This document shows, piece by piece, positions 1 to 9,275 of a stretch of 64,000 bases of DNA. Below the pieces are notes generated by a model. That model did not search any database. It saw nothing but the letters and a program-made list of their open reading frames with translations, and was not told the DNA's origin. This stretch comes from JAEXOD01 sp963667875. GTDB taxonomy: Bacteria > Bacteroidota > Ignavibacteria > Ignavibacteriales > Melioribacteraceae. Position 1 is the stretch's first letter. Each line of letters opens with the position of its first letter. The stretch lies in NCBI GenBank assembly GCA_963667875.2, contig CAXXGC010000009.1:682001-746000 (forward strand), read 5' to 3'. A program made the position numbers and the translations under genes.

Positions 1-1193
1 TGATGGAGGAAAATTTACATCAGGCGCTGGAAAAAGCCGAAGAAATGAATAAGCTAAAAACCAATTTTTTGGCAAATATGAATCATGAATTCAGAACCCC
101 GCTGAATGGTATACTTGGATTTGCCAGCTTTTTGTGTGAGGAACTTAAAGACGATGATCATGTTGAAATGGCATCAAATATTTTCGAATCGGGTAAAAGA
201 TTAAGCGAAACATTAAACCTGATATTAGATCTGTCGGATGTTGATGCTAACAAAATAGATATTTCAAAAGATAAATTAGAGGTGGTTTCACTAGTTAAAA
301 ATATTGCTGGAACTTTTACAGAGGTTGCCCAACAAAAAAATATCAGCTTTAATGTTGTTTCAACTGTTGAAACAATTTATGCATTGTTGGATATACAATT
401 ATTTCCAAGAGTAGTTAATAACTTGATTGATAATGCTTTTAAATATACAAACAGTGGAAATGTTAATGTTGAAATAGGAACTGTTTTATCTAATAAATCA
501 AAACAATTTTATGTAAAAGTAAAAGATACCGGAATTGGAATTCCTAAAGACAAAATAGATTTAATTTGGGATCCTTTTAGGCAGGTTAGCGAAGGATTAA
601 GCAGGGGATATGAAGGAACGGGTTTAGGTTTGACAATTTCTAAAAAAATTACCGAAATGATGGGCGGTGAAATTGAGGTAAAAAGTGAATCCGGAAAAGG
701 TTCCACGTTTATTATTAAATTCCCGGTTTTTATAAAAGATGAAAAACATACACCAAATATTTTTGATATAAATTTAAAGGAAGAAACATTGATAGAGGAT
801 GGAAAACAGGCATTTACTTTACCAAGATTATTATATGTTGAAGATGATAAAATAAATCAACGTGTAGTAAAATTAATTGTAAAAAATAAATACTTAATTG
901 AAACTGCGGATGATGGGGCAAGTGCTTTAAGTATGATAAAAGAAAAAAACTATGATACAATTTTAATGGATATCAATCTTGGTCCCGGTATGGATGGAAT
1001 ACAAGTTACCAAAGAAATTAAAAAACACCAAAAATACGTTAAAACTCCAATTATTGCTGTAACTGCATATACTATGGAATCCGATAAAAAGAAATTTATT
1101 GAAGCGGGTTGTACACATTATTTGGCTAAACCATTTATGAGGGATGAATTATTAAACTTGCTGGAAAATGTAGGAAACGAATATTATAATTGA
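1..1193 (+). CDS. Hybrid sensor histidine kinase / response regulator (5' end outside window)
   Basis: Seen: from the first ATG in view (base 3) the protein has a HisKA dimerisation helix with phospho-acceptor His28 in NHEFRTPLNG, an HATPase_c domain with N box (NNLIDNAFKYT), G1 box (DTGIGIP) and G2 box (GTGLGL), then a C-terminal receiver domain from about residue 275 with the acidic pair VEDD, the phospho-acceptor Asp in LMDINLG, the conserved Thr/Ala (AVTAYT) and the Lys in AKPF. The frame is open to the window edge, so a sensor region (PAS, GAF or membrane domain) probably lies upstream and base 3 is unlikely to be the true start. Family knowledge: ATP-dependent autophosphorylation followed by transfer to the attached receiver, usually feeding a phosphorelay. 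The signal sensed cannot be told from this fragment. Confidence 0.9.
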   Translation, partial: MEENLHQALEKAEEMNKLKTNFLANMNHEFRTPLNGILGFASFLCEELKDDDHVEMASNIFESGKRLSETLNLILDLSDVDANKIDISKDKLEVVSLVKNIAGTFTEVAQQKNISFNVVSTVETIYALLDIQLFPRVVNNLIDNAFKYTNSGNVNVEIGTVLSNKSKQFYVKVKDTGIGIPKDKIDLIWDPFRQVSEGLSRGYEGTGLGLTISKKITEMMGGEIEVKSESGKGSTFIIKFPVFIKDEKHTPNIFDINLKEETLIEDGKQAFTLPRLLYVEDDKINQRVVKLIVKNKYLIETADDGASALSMIKEKNYDTILMDINLGPGMDGIQVTKEIKKHQKYVKTPIIAVTAYTMESDKKKFIEAGCTHYLAKPFMRDELLNLLENVGNEYYN

Positions 1194-1254
1194 GGATAAT
1201 TAAATAATTTTTATTGCGGAGAATAATATTATAGCAATTTGTTTGTAATTGAAT

Positions 1255-1518
1255 TTAAAATATTCCGTAAAAATCAGTAATATCAAACCATACATTGTAT
1301 ATAATGTCTTCTTCATCCCTTACAATTAACTGGTCGTAAACCCGGTCATTTTCCTTTATTAATGACTGTCCTTCTCTTTCCCAGCTTTTGTTTAATGACC
1401 TGAAAATTTGATTTATTAAATAATATTCGGCATCTATTCCTTCCTGACTGTTTTTTGCTCCGATGATTTTAATTGCATCTTTAATTGATAAACCGTCATT
1501 ATCTGAATATTCGATCAT
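1255..1518 (-). CDS. Small hypothetical protein, 87 aa
   Basis: Acidic soluble protein with no signal peptide or membrane segment, and no family recognised. A Bacteroidota-type -7 box (TATATTTG, 1555-1562 on the minus strand) lies about 37 bases before the start codon, which supports a real transcribed gene. It is convergent with the upstream kinase gene, with about 60 bases between the two stop codons. Its composition resembles small immunity or regulatory proteins, but that is not evidence of function. Confidence 0.55.
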   Translation of the reverse strand: MIEYSDNDGLSIKDAIKIIGAKNSQEGIDAEYYLINQIFRSLNKSWEREGQSLIKENDRVYDQLIVRDEEDIIYNVWFDITDFYGIF

Positions 1519-1554
1519 TTTAATTCCCTATTTGAATTTTGCTAAATTCCTCTT

Positions 1555-1562
1555 CAAATATA
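1555..1562 (-). promoter_or_regulatory. Putative -7 promoter box (TAnnTTTG)
   Basis: TATATTTG read on the minus strand matches the Bacteroidota primary-sigma -7 consensus TAnnTTTG and is placed to give a leader of about 30 bases for the 87-aa gene ending at 1255. No clear -33 TTTG was found, so this is pattern-based only. Confidence 0.4.
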
Positions 1563-1729
1563 ATGTTTGATTATTTATTAACAAATTATTTTTTCCAAAA
1601 ATTTAATTGTTTTAATAATAACTTATCATTTTAATAAGATTATTATCATTGTATTAATTAATTAGGTGCTCTGTAAAATTAGAGGAAAACAAAAAAAATT
1701 ATATTAAAAAATAATTATGAATTATGAAT

Positions 1730-1891
1730 TACCTCCGGTTATTGTATGATTCACTATTATTTCTTGTTTTAATTTATAATTCACCATTCATAATTGCTTT
1801 ATATTGCCTCCGGTTATTAAATGAATCACTATTTCTTAATGTTTTAATTTATAATTCATAATTCATAATTCATAATTCATAATTCATAATT
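1730..1891. repeat. Duplicated spacer segment plus 7-bp tandem repeat
   Basis: The block CCTCCGGTTATT, then ATGAwTCACTAT, TTTCTT and GTTTTAATTTATAATTCA, occurs twice (about 1731-1793 and 1806-1860) as an imperfect direct repeat. The second copy runs into almost six tandem copies of a 7-bp unit, ATAATTC (1851-1891). It lies in the 470-bp spacer before the GH81 gene. The rest of this spacer is AT-rich and holds only the two putative promoters. Confidence 0.8.
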
Positions 1892-1952
1892 AGTTTAAGC
1901 TTATACGGCTAATTAAAACATGGTATGGTTTATGTTCAACAAATATGAATAT

Positions 1953-1960
1953 TATATTTG
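1953..1960 (+). promoter_or_regulatory. Putative -7 promoter box before GH81 gene
   Basis: TATATTTG fits the Bacteroidota -7 consensus TAnnTTTG and ends 27 bases before the ATG at 1988. A start of transcription around 1967 would leave a short leader of about 20 bases. Confidence 0.45.
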
Positions 1961-1987
1961 TTTTATAACTTAATCAATTGTGAGATT

Positions 1988-4900
1988 ATGAAATTATCAA
2001 AATTATGTTTATATATTGGTTTATTATTGGCAATAACCATTAAAGCGCAAACCGTTAATGTGGGATTAGGTAGTTACGGAACTGTTCTTCCTTCGGGAGC
2101 TGTCGGGCCACAAACTTCGGCAGGAGTTAATGTAATGCCCAAAGTTTCATCCACATTTCAAAAACCTGTACAAACGTGCGACTATTGGAGCAGCTTAATT
2201 TATCCGTTTTACGGAGATTCTTATTCCAATAATATGTTTGCCCACCCGTTAAATTACAGAGCTAAAAATAATGGTCTGCAAATGGGTTATACAATTACTC
2301 CCGTTTATGCCGCTCAAGATTATTTGTACCCATTCCAGCAGCAGCTTACAGTTGGGGTAACCGGAATGAACGCTACAAAAACAGTTACCGATGATTACGG
2401 CGACTGGACAGTAACAGCTGTTTGGGATGACGGAATACATAAAATGAAAGCTACATTAGGTCATGGATTGCCATTTGCTTATTTTATTATTTCAGGCGGT
2501 AAGGCAAGTATTACAAGTACATCAACCCCGGCAATATGGTATAATCAGTTAGGTGTAATTGGAATGACGGTAGAAGGCCGCCATTATGGAATTTTTGCAC
2601 CGGATAGTTCGTTATGGACTGGAACAACAACACTGCAATCATCATTAAACGGAAAAAACTATTTTTCTGTTGCAATACTTCCGGATAATTCGCCGGCTAC
2701 ATTGGAAATTTACCGAAAACACGCTTATGCTTTTGTTACAGGGAGTACTGTTGAATGGTTATATAATGAAACAACTGCAAACCTAACTTCAACGTTTACA
2801 TATTCCACCGAATTAAAAGAAACAAAAAACGGAAATCTTAATAAAACTTTAACTGCATTGTACAGACATCAGTGGTTAAATACATCGGTGCCGCTTACAA
2901 GTTTTGAATATGTTTCGGTTGCCGGAAAAATGATGGTGTTTGACGGAAATCAGTTTACAACAAATTTAACATTTGAAGGAGTATTACCTTCATTGCCCGA
3001 CCAGGGAGTTTATAACCGTACAGAACTGGCGCAAATGGTTAATTTCATAACCTTGGAAACCTTACCCGCATCAGGTGGTCATGCGGGCACATATTGGAAT
3101 GGAAAATTAATTGCCCGTTTTGCTCATTTGGTAAACATAGCCGACCAGCTTGGTGAAATAACAGCACGCAATTATTTTATAAATCAAATTAAAACCCGTT
3201 TACAGGAATGGTTTACAGCAGGTGGTACGCAAAGTTATGTTTACAATTCAACATGGAAAACTTTGACGGGATATCCATCGGAATTTGGTGCGGATAACCA
3301 GATAAATGACCACAATTTTCATGCGGGATATGCAATTATGGGCGCGGCAATTGTAGCACAATACGATTCGGTATGGGCGGCAAATAATAATTGGGGAGGT
3401 ATGGTAAATTTGCTTATAAAGGACGGAAACAACTACGACCGCGGTGATGCACGGTTTCCGTTTTTGCGGGCTTTTGATGCTTATGCGGGCCATTCGTGGG
3501 AATCGGGGCATGGTGATTTTGGAGACGGGAATAATGAAGAGTCCAGTTCCGAATCGATGAATTTTGCCTCCGCGGTAATATTGTGGGGAGCTGCAACTAA
3601 CCAAAACGATGTGCGCGATTTGGGAATTTATTTATATACAACTGAACGAAGCGCAATTGAACAATATTGGTTTGACGTGGATAATTATGTTTTTCCGGCT
3701 TCATATCAGTATAAAGCTTTAGGCATGGTCTGGGGAGCCAAAGGAGTCCACTCAACGTGGTTTGGCGCGGATCCCGAATATATACATGGAATTAATATGC
3801 TGCCGTTTACAGGGGGTTCTATGTACCTGGGACGCAACACGGAATATGTTCAAAACAATTACAACGAAATAACAAACGAGTTAAACGGTAACCCAACTAT
3901 TTGGAAAGATATTATTTGGCAATATTTATCGTTAACCGATCCGGGGAAAGCATTATCGATGTTTTTTGCTGATCCCGATTATACACCCGAAGACGGGGAA
4001 ACAAAAGCCCACACTTATCATTGGCTTGGGAATATGAAAAAGATGGGACAGCTGGATATATCCGTTACGGCCGATATTCCAACTTATTCGGTGTTTAAAA
4101 ATCCGGCCGGTGAAAAAACTTATATTGCATATAATCCGGGTTCTGTTTTAAGAGCTGTTCATTTTTCGGACGGTTATGTTATGAACGTACCGCCAAAAAA
4201 AATGGAAGTCTATTGCACTGCGGATATAAATGTTAATGCTCCGGTTGCAATATTAACATCAAATAAAACATCCGGAAAAATACCGTTAACAATTAATTTA
4301 TCGGGCAGTAGAAGTTATGACCGAAACGGATTGCCGCTTATATACGAATGGAATTTTGGAGACGGTCAAACATCTAATGCGGTTGATACAAATTATGTGT
4401 TTGCAAATCCCGGAACTTATAAAGTAATACTTACTGTAACAAATCAGCTTAGTCTTTCCTCAAAGGACAGCGTAATAATTACGGCTCTTGGAAACGGAAC
4501 ACCATATTCGGGAACACCGGTTTTAATTCCGGCAATTATTCAAGCGGAAAATTATGACAAAGGCGGGGAAGGAATTGCGTACCACGATGTGGAGGCTAAT
4601 AATATTGGACTTGCTTACCGGCCTAATGAAGGGGTTGATATTGAAGCCTCAAGTGTTGGTTACGATGTTTATTGGATGGTAGCCGGGGAATGGCTTGAAT
4701 ATACAATACAGGTGCCAACAGCGGGTAATTACGACATTATACCTTATGTTGCATCGGTGCCGGGTTTTGGAAATTTTAGAATATTTGTAAATAATAACGA
4801 TGTAAGCGGTAAACGACAAGTGTTAAATACCGGAGGCTGGCAAAGCTGGAAACCAATGACTGTTAACAATGTTTTGTTAAACGCAGGGAAACAAATATTA

Positions 4901-5311
4901 AGGTTTGAAATAAATACCGATTACGATTCGGAAAAAAAGAACTGGTTGTATAGTCTTAATTATATACAAATAAATCAATCGGATCCAAGTGCTGTTGGTG
5001 ATGAAACAACTATCCCTACAGAATTTTTTGTTTCACAAAATTATCCAAATCCTTTTAATCCGGCAACAATAATAAAATATTCGCTGCCTGTTGACTGCAA
5101 AGTAATTATAAAAATATACAATACTATTGGACAGGATGTGGCTGTGTTAAAGGATGAAATTATATCGGCCGGGGAATATGAATTAAACTTTAACGCTTCT
5201 TCCATTGGCGGCGGACTTTCCAGTGGGGTATATTTTTATTCAATTCAAGCCGATGCTTTATCGGGCGGTAAAAATTATCGTGAAGTGAAAAAAATGAGCC
5301 TAATTAAATAG
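1988..5311 (+). CDS. T9SS-exported GH81 endo-beta-1,3-glucanase with PKD and CBM6 modules
   Basis: Predicted secreted enzyme that cleaves beta-1,3-glucan (laminarin or callose). Start taken at 1988 because a signal peptide (MKLSKLCLYIGLLLAITIKAQ region) begins there; an earlier in-frame ATG at 1958 only adds ten residues ahead of it. Seen: GH81-type N-terminal core with DYWSSLIYPFYGD and NMFAHPL, the active-site region with NDHNFHAGYA and the acidic EESSSESMNFASA motif (roughly residues 45-740); a PKD domain (about 746-820, YEWNFGDGQ); a CBM6-like module (about 849-996, beginning IIQAENYDKGGEG); then a type A sorting domain (about 1011-1107) with NYPNPFNPATIIKYSLP and the final short basic tail. 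Export therefore probably runs Sec then T9SS to the cell surface or medium. It stands alone, behind its own promoter-like box. Confidence 0.9.
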   Translation: MKLSKLCLYIGLLLAITIKAQTVNVGLGSYGTVLPSGAVGPQTSAGVNVMPKVSSTFQKPVQTCDYWSSLIYPFYGDSYSNNMFAHPLNYRAKNNGLQMGYTITPVYAAQDYLYPFQQQLTVGVTGMNATKTVTDDYGDWTVTAVWDDGIHKMKATLGHGLPFAYFIISGGKASITSTSTPAIWYNQLGVIGMTVEGRHYGIFAPDSSLWTGTTTLQSSLNGKNYFSVAILPDNSPATLEIYRKHAYAFVTGSTVEWLYNETTANLTSTFTYSTELKETKNGNLNKTLTALYRHQWLNTSVPLTSFEYVSVAGKMMVFDGNQFTTNLTFEGVLPSLPDQGVYNRTELAQMVNFITLETLPASGGHAGTYWNGKLIARFAHLVNIADQLGEITARNYFINQIKTRLQEWFTAGGTQSYVYNSTWKTLTGYPSEFGADNQINDHNFHAGYAIMGAAIVAQYDSVWAANNNWGGMVNLLIKDGNNYDRGDARFPFLRAFDAYAGHSWESGHGDFGDGNNEESSSESMNFASAVILWGAATNQNDVRDLGIYLYTTERSAIEQYWFDVDNYVFPASYQYKALGMVWGAKGVHSTWFGADPEYIHGINMLPFTGGSMYLGRNTEYVQNNYNEITNELNGNPTIWKDIIWQYLSLTDPGKALSMFFADPDYTPEDGETKAHTYHWLGNMKKMGQLDISVTADIPTYSVFKNPAGEKTYIAYNPGSVLRAVHFSDGYVMNVPPKKMEVYCTADINVNAPVAILTSNKTSGKIPLTINLSGSRSYDRNGLPLIYEWNFGDGQTSNAVDTNYVFANPGTYKVILTVTNQLSLSSKDSVIITALGNGTPYSGTPVLIPAIIQAENYDKGGEGIAYHDVEANNIGLAYRPNEGVDIEASSVGYDVYWMVAGEWLEYTIQVPTAGNYDIIPYVASVPGFGNFRIFVNNNDVSGKRQVLNTGGWQSWKPMTVNNVLLNAGKQILRFEINTDYDSEKKNWLYSLNYIQINQSDPSAVGDETTIPTEFFVSQNYPNPFNPATIIKYSLPVDCKVIIKIYNTIGQDVAVLKDEIISAGEYELNFNASSIGGGLSSGVYFYSIQADALSGGKNYREVKKMSLIK

Positions 5312-5628
5312 TTTTAAGTGTTAAAGGTTAAAGTTTAAGTGGAAAGAAAAATAATTACAAATTATGATAATGAATGATTGATAAAACGCATTTTGTAATG
5401 TTTGAGGTTTATTAAATAGTAAAATGACAATGTTTTTGGCCGAAATACTAATTTTTGAAGTTAAGAGTATTGAAGATATGGAAAATTTCTGAAAATGTGA
5501 TTGTAACAATATAAATCTGTGGTAAAAATAAATATTTATCATGCCGGGGCAGGTTTAAATATTAGAACATTGCATTCGGGAACTCACCCGACTGAAAATC
5601 AACAATGCCTTGTTTGGGCATTTGTCGG
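5312..5628. other. Intergenic spacer without clear gene
   Basis: 317 bp between the GH81 gene and the end of the minus-strand lipoprotein cluster. The only structure seen is a short hairpin at 5604-5622 (AATGCC/GGCATT, 7-base loop) without a T tract on either side, so it is a weak terminator candidate at best. Confidence 0.5.
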
Positions 5629-6018
5629 TTAATCGGCAACATCAACATTCTTATCCCACGGGGCTTCAATTAGCACATATATTAAACCTGATAATACAGC
5701 TGCAATTATACAATTAATAACAACCGTTCCCGCAATGTCATATTTTTTAACATTTAAATAAAGTATACTATCGCACTTAACGGAAACTGCTGCGCTATCA
5801 ACCGAAATTCCGGTAATTAATGAATCCTGAGCTACATATTTGCCGCCGTTATTATCAAATTTAATTTCAGTTGAATTTAACAAGACTATCCCCTCAATAT
5901 TATTTTCATCAAAAGAAAACTTTTGGGGAGATATTTTTTGAGGTTTAACCACGGTACAGCCAAGTGCAAAATTAAAAAATATTACTATCAATAAACTAAT
6001 AAATAATTGTTTTCCCAT
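5629..6018 (-). CDS. Predicted lipoprotein, single-module member of a tandem family
   Basis: Start placed at 6018, where the signal sequence MGKQLFISLLIVIFFNF begins; upstream in-frame sequence is part of the previous gene's tail region. A lipobox LGC follows at about residue 22, so the mature protein is probably anchored by lipidated Cys. The mature part has one copy of the module seen three times in its neighbours (GIVLLNSTEIKFDNNGGKY, ITGI, a Ser/Asp-rich strand, then a turn with DSI), followed by a C-terminal hydrophobic helix (VVINCIIAAVLSGLIYVLI). It is last of four co-directional paralogues and starts 14 bases after the stop of the one before. It looks like a paralogue that has kept the signal peptide plus one module. 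Function unknown. Confidence 0.75.
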   Translation of the reverse strand: MGKQLFISLLIVIFFNFALGCTVVKPQKISPQKFSFDENNIEGIVLLNSTEIKFDNNGGKYVAQDSLITGISVDSAAVSVKCDSILYLNVKKYDIAGTVVINCIIAAVLSGLIYVLIEAPWDKNVDVAD

Positions 6019-6032
6019 TATTTTTATTGGCC

Positions 6033-6809
6033 TCAATTTTTGCTGAGTGAACGTATAATTGCTATAATTGCCGCAAAACCTAAAACTACTCCACCCGAAA
6101 AAAAACAACTTTTAACTATAGTTCCCGGAACATCCATTTTTTTATTTTTCAAAGATAATATGCTGTCAGCCGGTACAGTAACTAAAAGACTGTCGGTAGT
6201 TACACCGGTAATTTTTGCTTTTACTTGCAAATATTTTCCGCCTTCCTCATCAAAAGTATAAAGAATATTGTTCTCTTTTAACAATATTTGAGTAAGTTTT
6301 GTTGTTTTGTCTAAATCTTTATAATTTATTGTATCGGGGTGATTAACATAAATTTGTGAAATATTATTGATGTTTACACTTATTGATGAACCGTTTTCGG
6401 ATGTTCCTGAAATTTCCTTTTTGTTAAAATTATAAAAACCATCCTGTTGATCAAAAACAATCAACTCGTTGTTTTTTAATAATATTTCTTTGATTGGCTG
6501 ACCGCTTAAGTTATCAATATTTACGGATTTAGGCGGGGATGTTCTAAATTGTTTAATCAGACCGATTGAGATGTTTACAAATTCCCGGTTTGTACATTTG
6601 CCAATTATGCTGTTAATTGGGCAGTAATAATTTCCTCCGGCTTCATTAAATTTAATTGTTTTTGAGTTTAATAATACAACTTCATTTATATTATAATCAT
6701 CGTAAGCCGATTTTTCCGGAATAATTTTTTGTGTTCTAACAACCGTGCAGCCAATTGCAAAGTTAAAAAATATTACTATTAAAAGACTTATAAATATTTG
6801 TTTTTTCAT
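6033..6809 (-). CDS. Predicted lipoprotein, three-module member of a tandem family
   Basis: Start at 6809 (MKKQIFISLLIVIFFNFAIG, lipobox Cys next). This ATG shares one base with the stop of the upstream gene (TAATG), implying translational coupling; an in-frame ATG at 6818 is possible but would put extra residues before the signal peptide. Three related modules follow, each of the form LLxNxxxxxFDxxGGxY, then I-x-G, then a short strand ending near D-S-I or NNI: about residues 35-110, 110-170 and 175-230. A C-terminal hydrophobic helix rich in Gly/Ala closes the protein. Lipoprotein export is inferred from the lipobox. The module was not recognised; it may be a small beta-barrel or OB-like repeat. 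Confidence 0.75.
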   Translation of the reverse strand: MKKQIFISLLIVIFFNFAIGCTVVRTQKIIPEKSAYDDYNINEVVLLNSKTIKFNEAGGNYYCPINSIIGKCTNREFVNISIGLIKQFRTSPPKSVNIDNLSGQPIKEILLKNNELIVFDQQDGFYNFNKKEISGTSENGSSISVNINNISQIYVNHPDTINYKDLDKTTKLTQILLKENNILYTFDEEGGKYLQVKAKITGVTTDSLLVTVPADSILSLKNKKMDVPGTIVKSCFFSGGVVLGFAAIIAIIRSLSKN

Positions 6810-7600
6810 TAATTCCATCTCCCGCCGCTGCATGAAAGAGCAATTAAACCGGCTAATAACACCACCAAACCAAATAGAATACCAAAAGATAAGAGGATAT
6901 TTTGAACCACAGTTCCCGCAACATCCACTTTTTGGATTTGTAAATACATTACACTATCGGCAGTTACTGTTACAAAAAGACTATCGGTAGTTAAACCGGT
7001 AATTTTAGCGGTTTTTTGTATATATTGTCCGCCTTGTTCATCAAATGTATAAATAATATTATCCTCTTTTAACAATATTTGAGTTAGTTTTGTTGTTTTG
7101 TTCAAATCCTCATAACTTATTGTATTGGGGTGGTTTACATAAATTTGTAAAATCTTGTTAATGTTTACGTTTATGGATGAACCATTTTCGGATGTTCCAG
7201 TAATTTCTTTTTGGTTAAAGTTGTAAAAACCATCCTGCTGATCAAAAACAATTAACTGACCGTTTTTTAATAATATTTCTTTAATTGGCTGGCTGCCTAA
7301 GTTTTCAATATTTATGGATTCAGGTGGGGATGTTCTAAATTGTTTAATAAGTTCGGTTGAGATGTTTATCACTTCTCCGTTTATACACCGTCCGGTTATA
7401 TTATCAACGGGAGGTATATATTGCCCGCCGTCTTGATTAAATTCAAAAACCGTGGAGTCTAATAAAACAACACCGTGTATGTTATAATTGTAATAAGAGG
7501 ATTTTTCGGGAATGATTTGTTTTGTTCTAACCACCGAGCAGCCAATGGCAAAATTTAATACTATTACAATTAACAAACTATTAATTAAATATTTGTGCAT
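6809..7600 (-). CDS. Predicted lipoprotein, three-module member of a tandem family
   Basis: 263 aa, paralogous to both neighbours and closest to the gene ending at 6033: shared stretches include PIKEILLKN, IVFDQQDGFYNFN, TGTSENGSSI and TTKLTQILLKE. Signal sequence MHKYLINSLLIVIVLNFAIG with lipobox Cys, three beta-rich modules and a C-terminal membrane-like helix (ILLSFGILFGLVVLLAGLIAL). The high similarity to the next gene suggests recent tandem duplication. A 105-bp gap separates it from the first gene of the cluster. Confidence 0.75.
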   Translation of the reverse strand: MHKYLINSLLIVIVLNFAIGCSVVRTKQIIPEKSSYYNYNIHGVVLLDSTVFEFNQDGGQYIPPVDNITGRCINGEVINISTELIKQFRTSPPESINIENLGSQPIKEILLKNGQLIVFDQQDGFYNFNQKEITGTSENGSSINVNINKILQIYVNHPNTISYEDLNKTTKLTQILLKEDNIIYTFDEQGGQYIQKTAKITGLTTDSLFVTVTADSVMYLQIQKVDVAGTVVQNILLSFGILFGLVVLLAGLIALSCSGGRWN

Positions 7601-7705
7601 TCTTTTCTCTTCAATATATGGAAATTTATGTAATGAGAAATAATTTTTACTTAAGATATAACAATTATTTTTAGATAATTTATATTAAAATACAATGGGT
7701 ATTTA

Positions 7706-8494
7706 TTAACCGCCAATAGATCCGCCCGATAAAGCTAAATATAAAACAAATAAACCAGCCAAAGCAAGAACAGCCCAGCCGGCTAAAATCCAATTTAATA
7801 CTTCGGATCTTTCTTCATCAATATAACTGATTTTTACAAACTTTACGCTGTCGGGGTTAACGGTTATCAGCCCATCATCAAGTGTAATGCCCGTAATTTT
7901 TGCTTTTTGGTGTATATACCGACCCCCGTTTTTGTCAAATATATGTGTTATGTTATATTCTTTTAATGTTATTTGAGTTAATATTGTGTTAGAATCTAAA
8001 TCTTCAAAATTAACCGTTTGGGGATGATTTGAATATACTTCCAATACTTTATCAATGCCAATATTAATTGTTGATCCATCGGTGGTTGTTCCGGTAATTT
8101 TGCCGGTGGTTTGATTGAAAAAACCATAATCTTTATTAAATATAATCAGTTTATTGTTTTGTAAAAGCATTTCCGCTATTTTTTGACCTTCCAAATTATC
8201 CATTTTTATAGGAATAAAGGGGGAGATGCCATACCGGTTAATAAGTTGCGGGTTTAACTTAATATCATTTCCGTTTATATCCTTACCGCTGATATAATCT
8301 GTCGGATTAAGGTATTTACCGCCGTCTTTATCAAAAAGATAAACATTCGAATTTGTAAGAACCACACCTTGAATAGGTTCTTTGGAAGAGAAAGAAGTTA
8401 CGGGAGCAATTAATTTTGACTTAACTACAGAACAACCAATAGTAAAATTAAAAAATATTACTATTAATAAACTAATAAATATTTGTCGTTTCAT
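7706..8494 (-). CDS. Predicted lipoprotein, first and most divergent member of the minus-strand family
   Basis: Start at 8494 (MKRQIFISLLIVIFFNFTIG, lipobox Cys next); GAGGAG lies just ahead of this ATG, and a TTG fifteen bases upstream is an alternative that would add five residues. Same layout as its paralogues: lipidated N terminus, three LLxN...FDxxGGxY modules, C-terminal hydrophobic segment (WILAGWAVLALAGLFVLYLAL). It is the promoter-proximal gene of the four and faces away from the plus-strand lipoprotein cluster, so the 290-bp spacer 8495-8785 must hold both promoters. TTGACA is present at 8643-8648, but no convincing -10 or -7 element goes with it. Confidence 0.75.
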   Translation of the reverse strand: MKRQIFISLLIVIFFNFTIGCSVVKSKLIAPVTSFSSKEPIQGVVLTNSNVYLFDKDGGKYLNPTDYISGKDINGNDIKLNPQLINRYGISPFIPIKMDNLEGQKIAEMLLQNNKLIIFNKDYGFFNQTTGKITGTTTDGSTINIGIDKVLEVYSNHPQTVNFEDLDSNTILTQITLKEYNITHIFDKNGGRYIHQKAKITGITLDDGLITVNPDSVKFVKISYIDEERSEVLNWILAGWAVLALAGLFVLYLALSGGSIGG

Positions 8495-8785
8495 TAACTC
8501 CTCTGCCAATATAAAAAATATTTTTATATATTCCTTTTTAATCTTAATAAATTGATAAATATAACTTATACTAAGTTAACAATAAATTCCCCGTTTAGTC
8601 AAGTGCTAAAATTTGGGATAATCCACAATATTGCTAAATGACTTGACATTTAATCAAAAAACTTAGTATTTTTATAAAAGGTTAAAGGTTGTGTAAAGTA
8701 AAATAATTATTTGGCTAAAGTGGGATTAAATACAAATATGAATTTAATAAAAATATAATAAGTTAATTTATTTAACGGGATAAAA

Positions 8786-9262
8786 ATGAAAAAAGTTTTT
8801 TTAATTATTTTATTATTGTTTACAGGCTGCGCGTTGCACTTGGAAAGGGGAAATAAACCGATTCCTGAATATTTTGAAAAAATAAATCAAAAATGTGAAG
8901 CTGAAAAAATAATTGTAATACTTAAAAATAAAGAAACCGAAGAAGGGTTATTTGTGAAAATTGATGAAAATGTTTTGGCCATTGTACAGGAAGGGAAAAT
9001 AGTTGAATATCCTACAATGGATGTGGCTAAAATAAAATATAACCGGGGTTTTTCGCCAAACGGTATGGTTTTGGGAATGGCAGCAGGCTTTTTTGCCGGT
9101 ATCATTCCGGCAGTTATTGTTAGTCCCGAACTAGGTGGTGCTTTTGGCCGAGGCACCGATCATGGGGCAAGTTTATTATTTATTCCGGCAGGAACTGTTG
9201 CCGGCGGTATATGGGGTGGTTTAGAATTTGATAAATATAACACAATTAGTTTGGTAAGATAA
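8786..9262 (+). CDS. Small predicted lipoprotein, first of three tandem paralogues
   Basis: Signal sequence MKKVFLIILLLFTG followed by lipobox Cys. The mature region has a short conserved block (HLERxxxPxPxY), a beta-rich part with EEGLFVKIDENVLAI and KIVEYPTMDVAKIKY, a Gly/Ala-rich hydrophobic stretch that could form one or two membrane helices, and an invariant C-terminal motif YNTISLV. All three plus-strand copies share this layout. The beta-rich part (a strand, a turn with D/E-E-N, then KIVEY) loosely resembles the repeated module of the minus-strand lipoproteins opposite, which may be why the two sets lie together. Function unknown. Confidence 0.75.
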   Translation: MKKVFLIILLLFTGCALHLERGNKPIPEYFEKINQKCEAEKIIVILKNKETEEGLFVKIDENVLAIVQEGKIVEYPTMDVAKIKYNRGFSPNGMVLGMAAGFFAGIIPAVIVSPELGGAFGRGTDHGASLLFIPAGTVAGGIWGGLEFDKYNTISLVR

Positions 9263-9275
9263 GGGGGATATTTAG

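Noticed and set aside
1851..1891. Tandem 7-bp repeats as a CRISPR array
   Set aside because: Simple tandem repeats with no spacers; no cas genes in the window.
3248..3604. 118-codon minus-strand frame inside the GH81 gene
   Set aside because: Shadow of a clear enzyme gene; composition is not protein-like and no ribosome site precedes it.
5321..5542. 73-codon minus-strand frame in the spacer after GH81
   Set aside because: Ile/Phe/Asn-rich translation of AT-rich spacer, no ribosome site.
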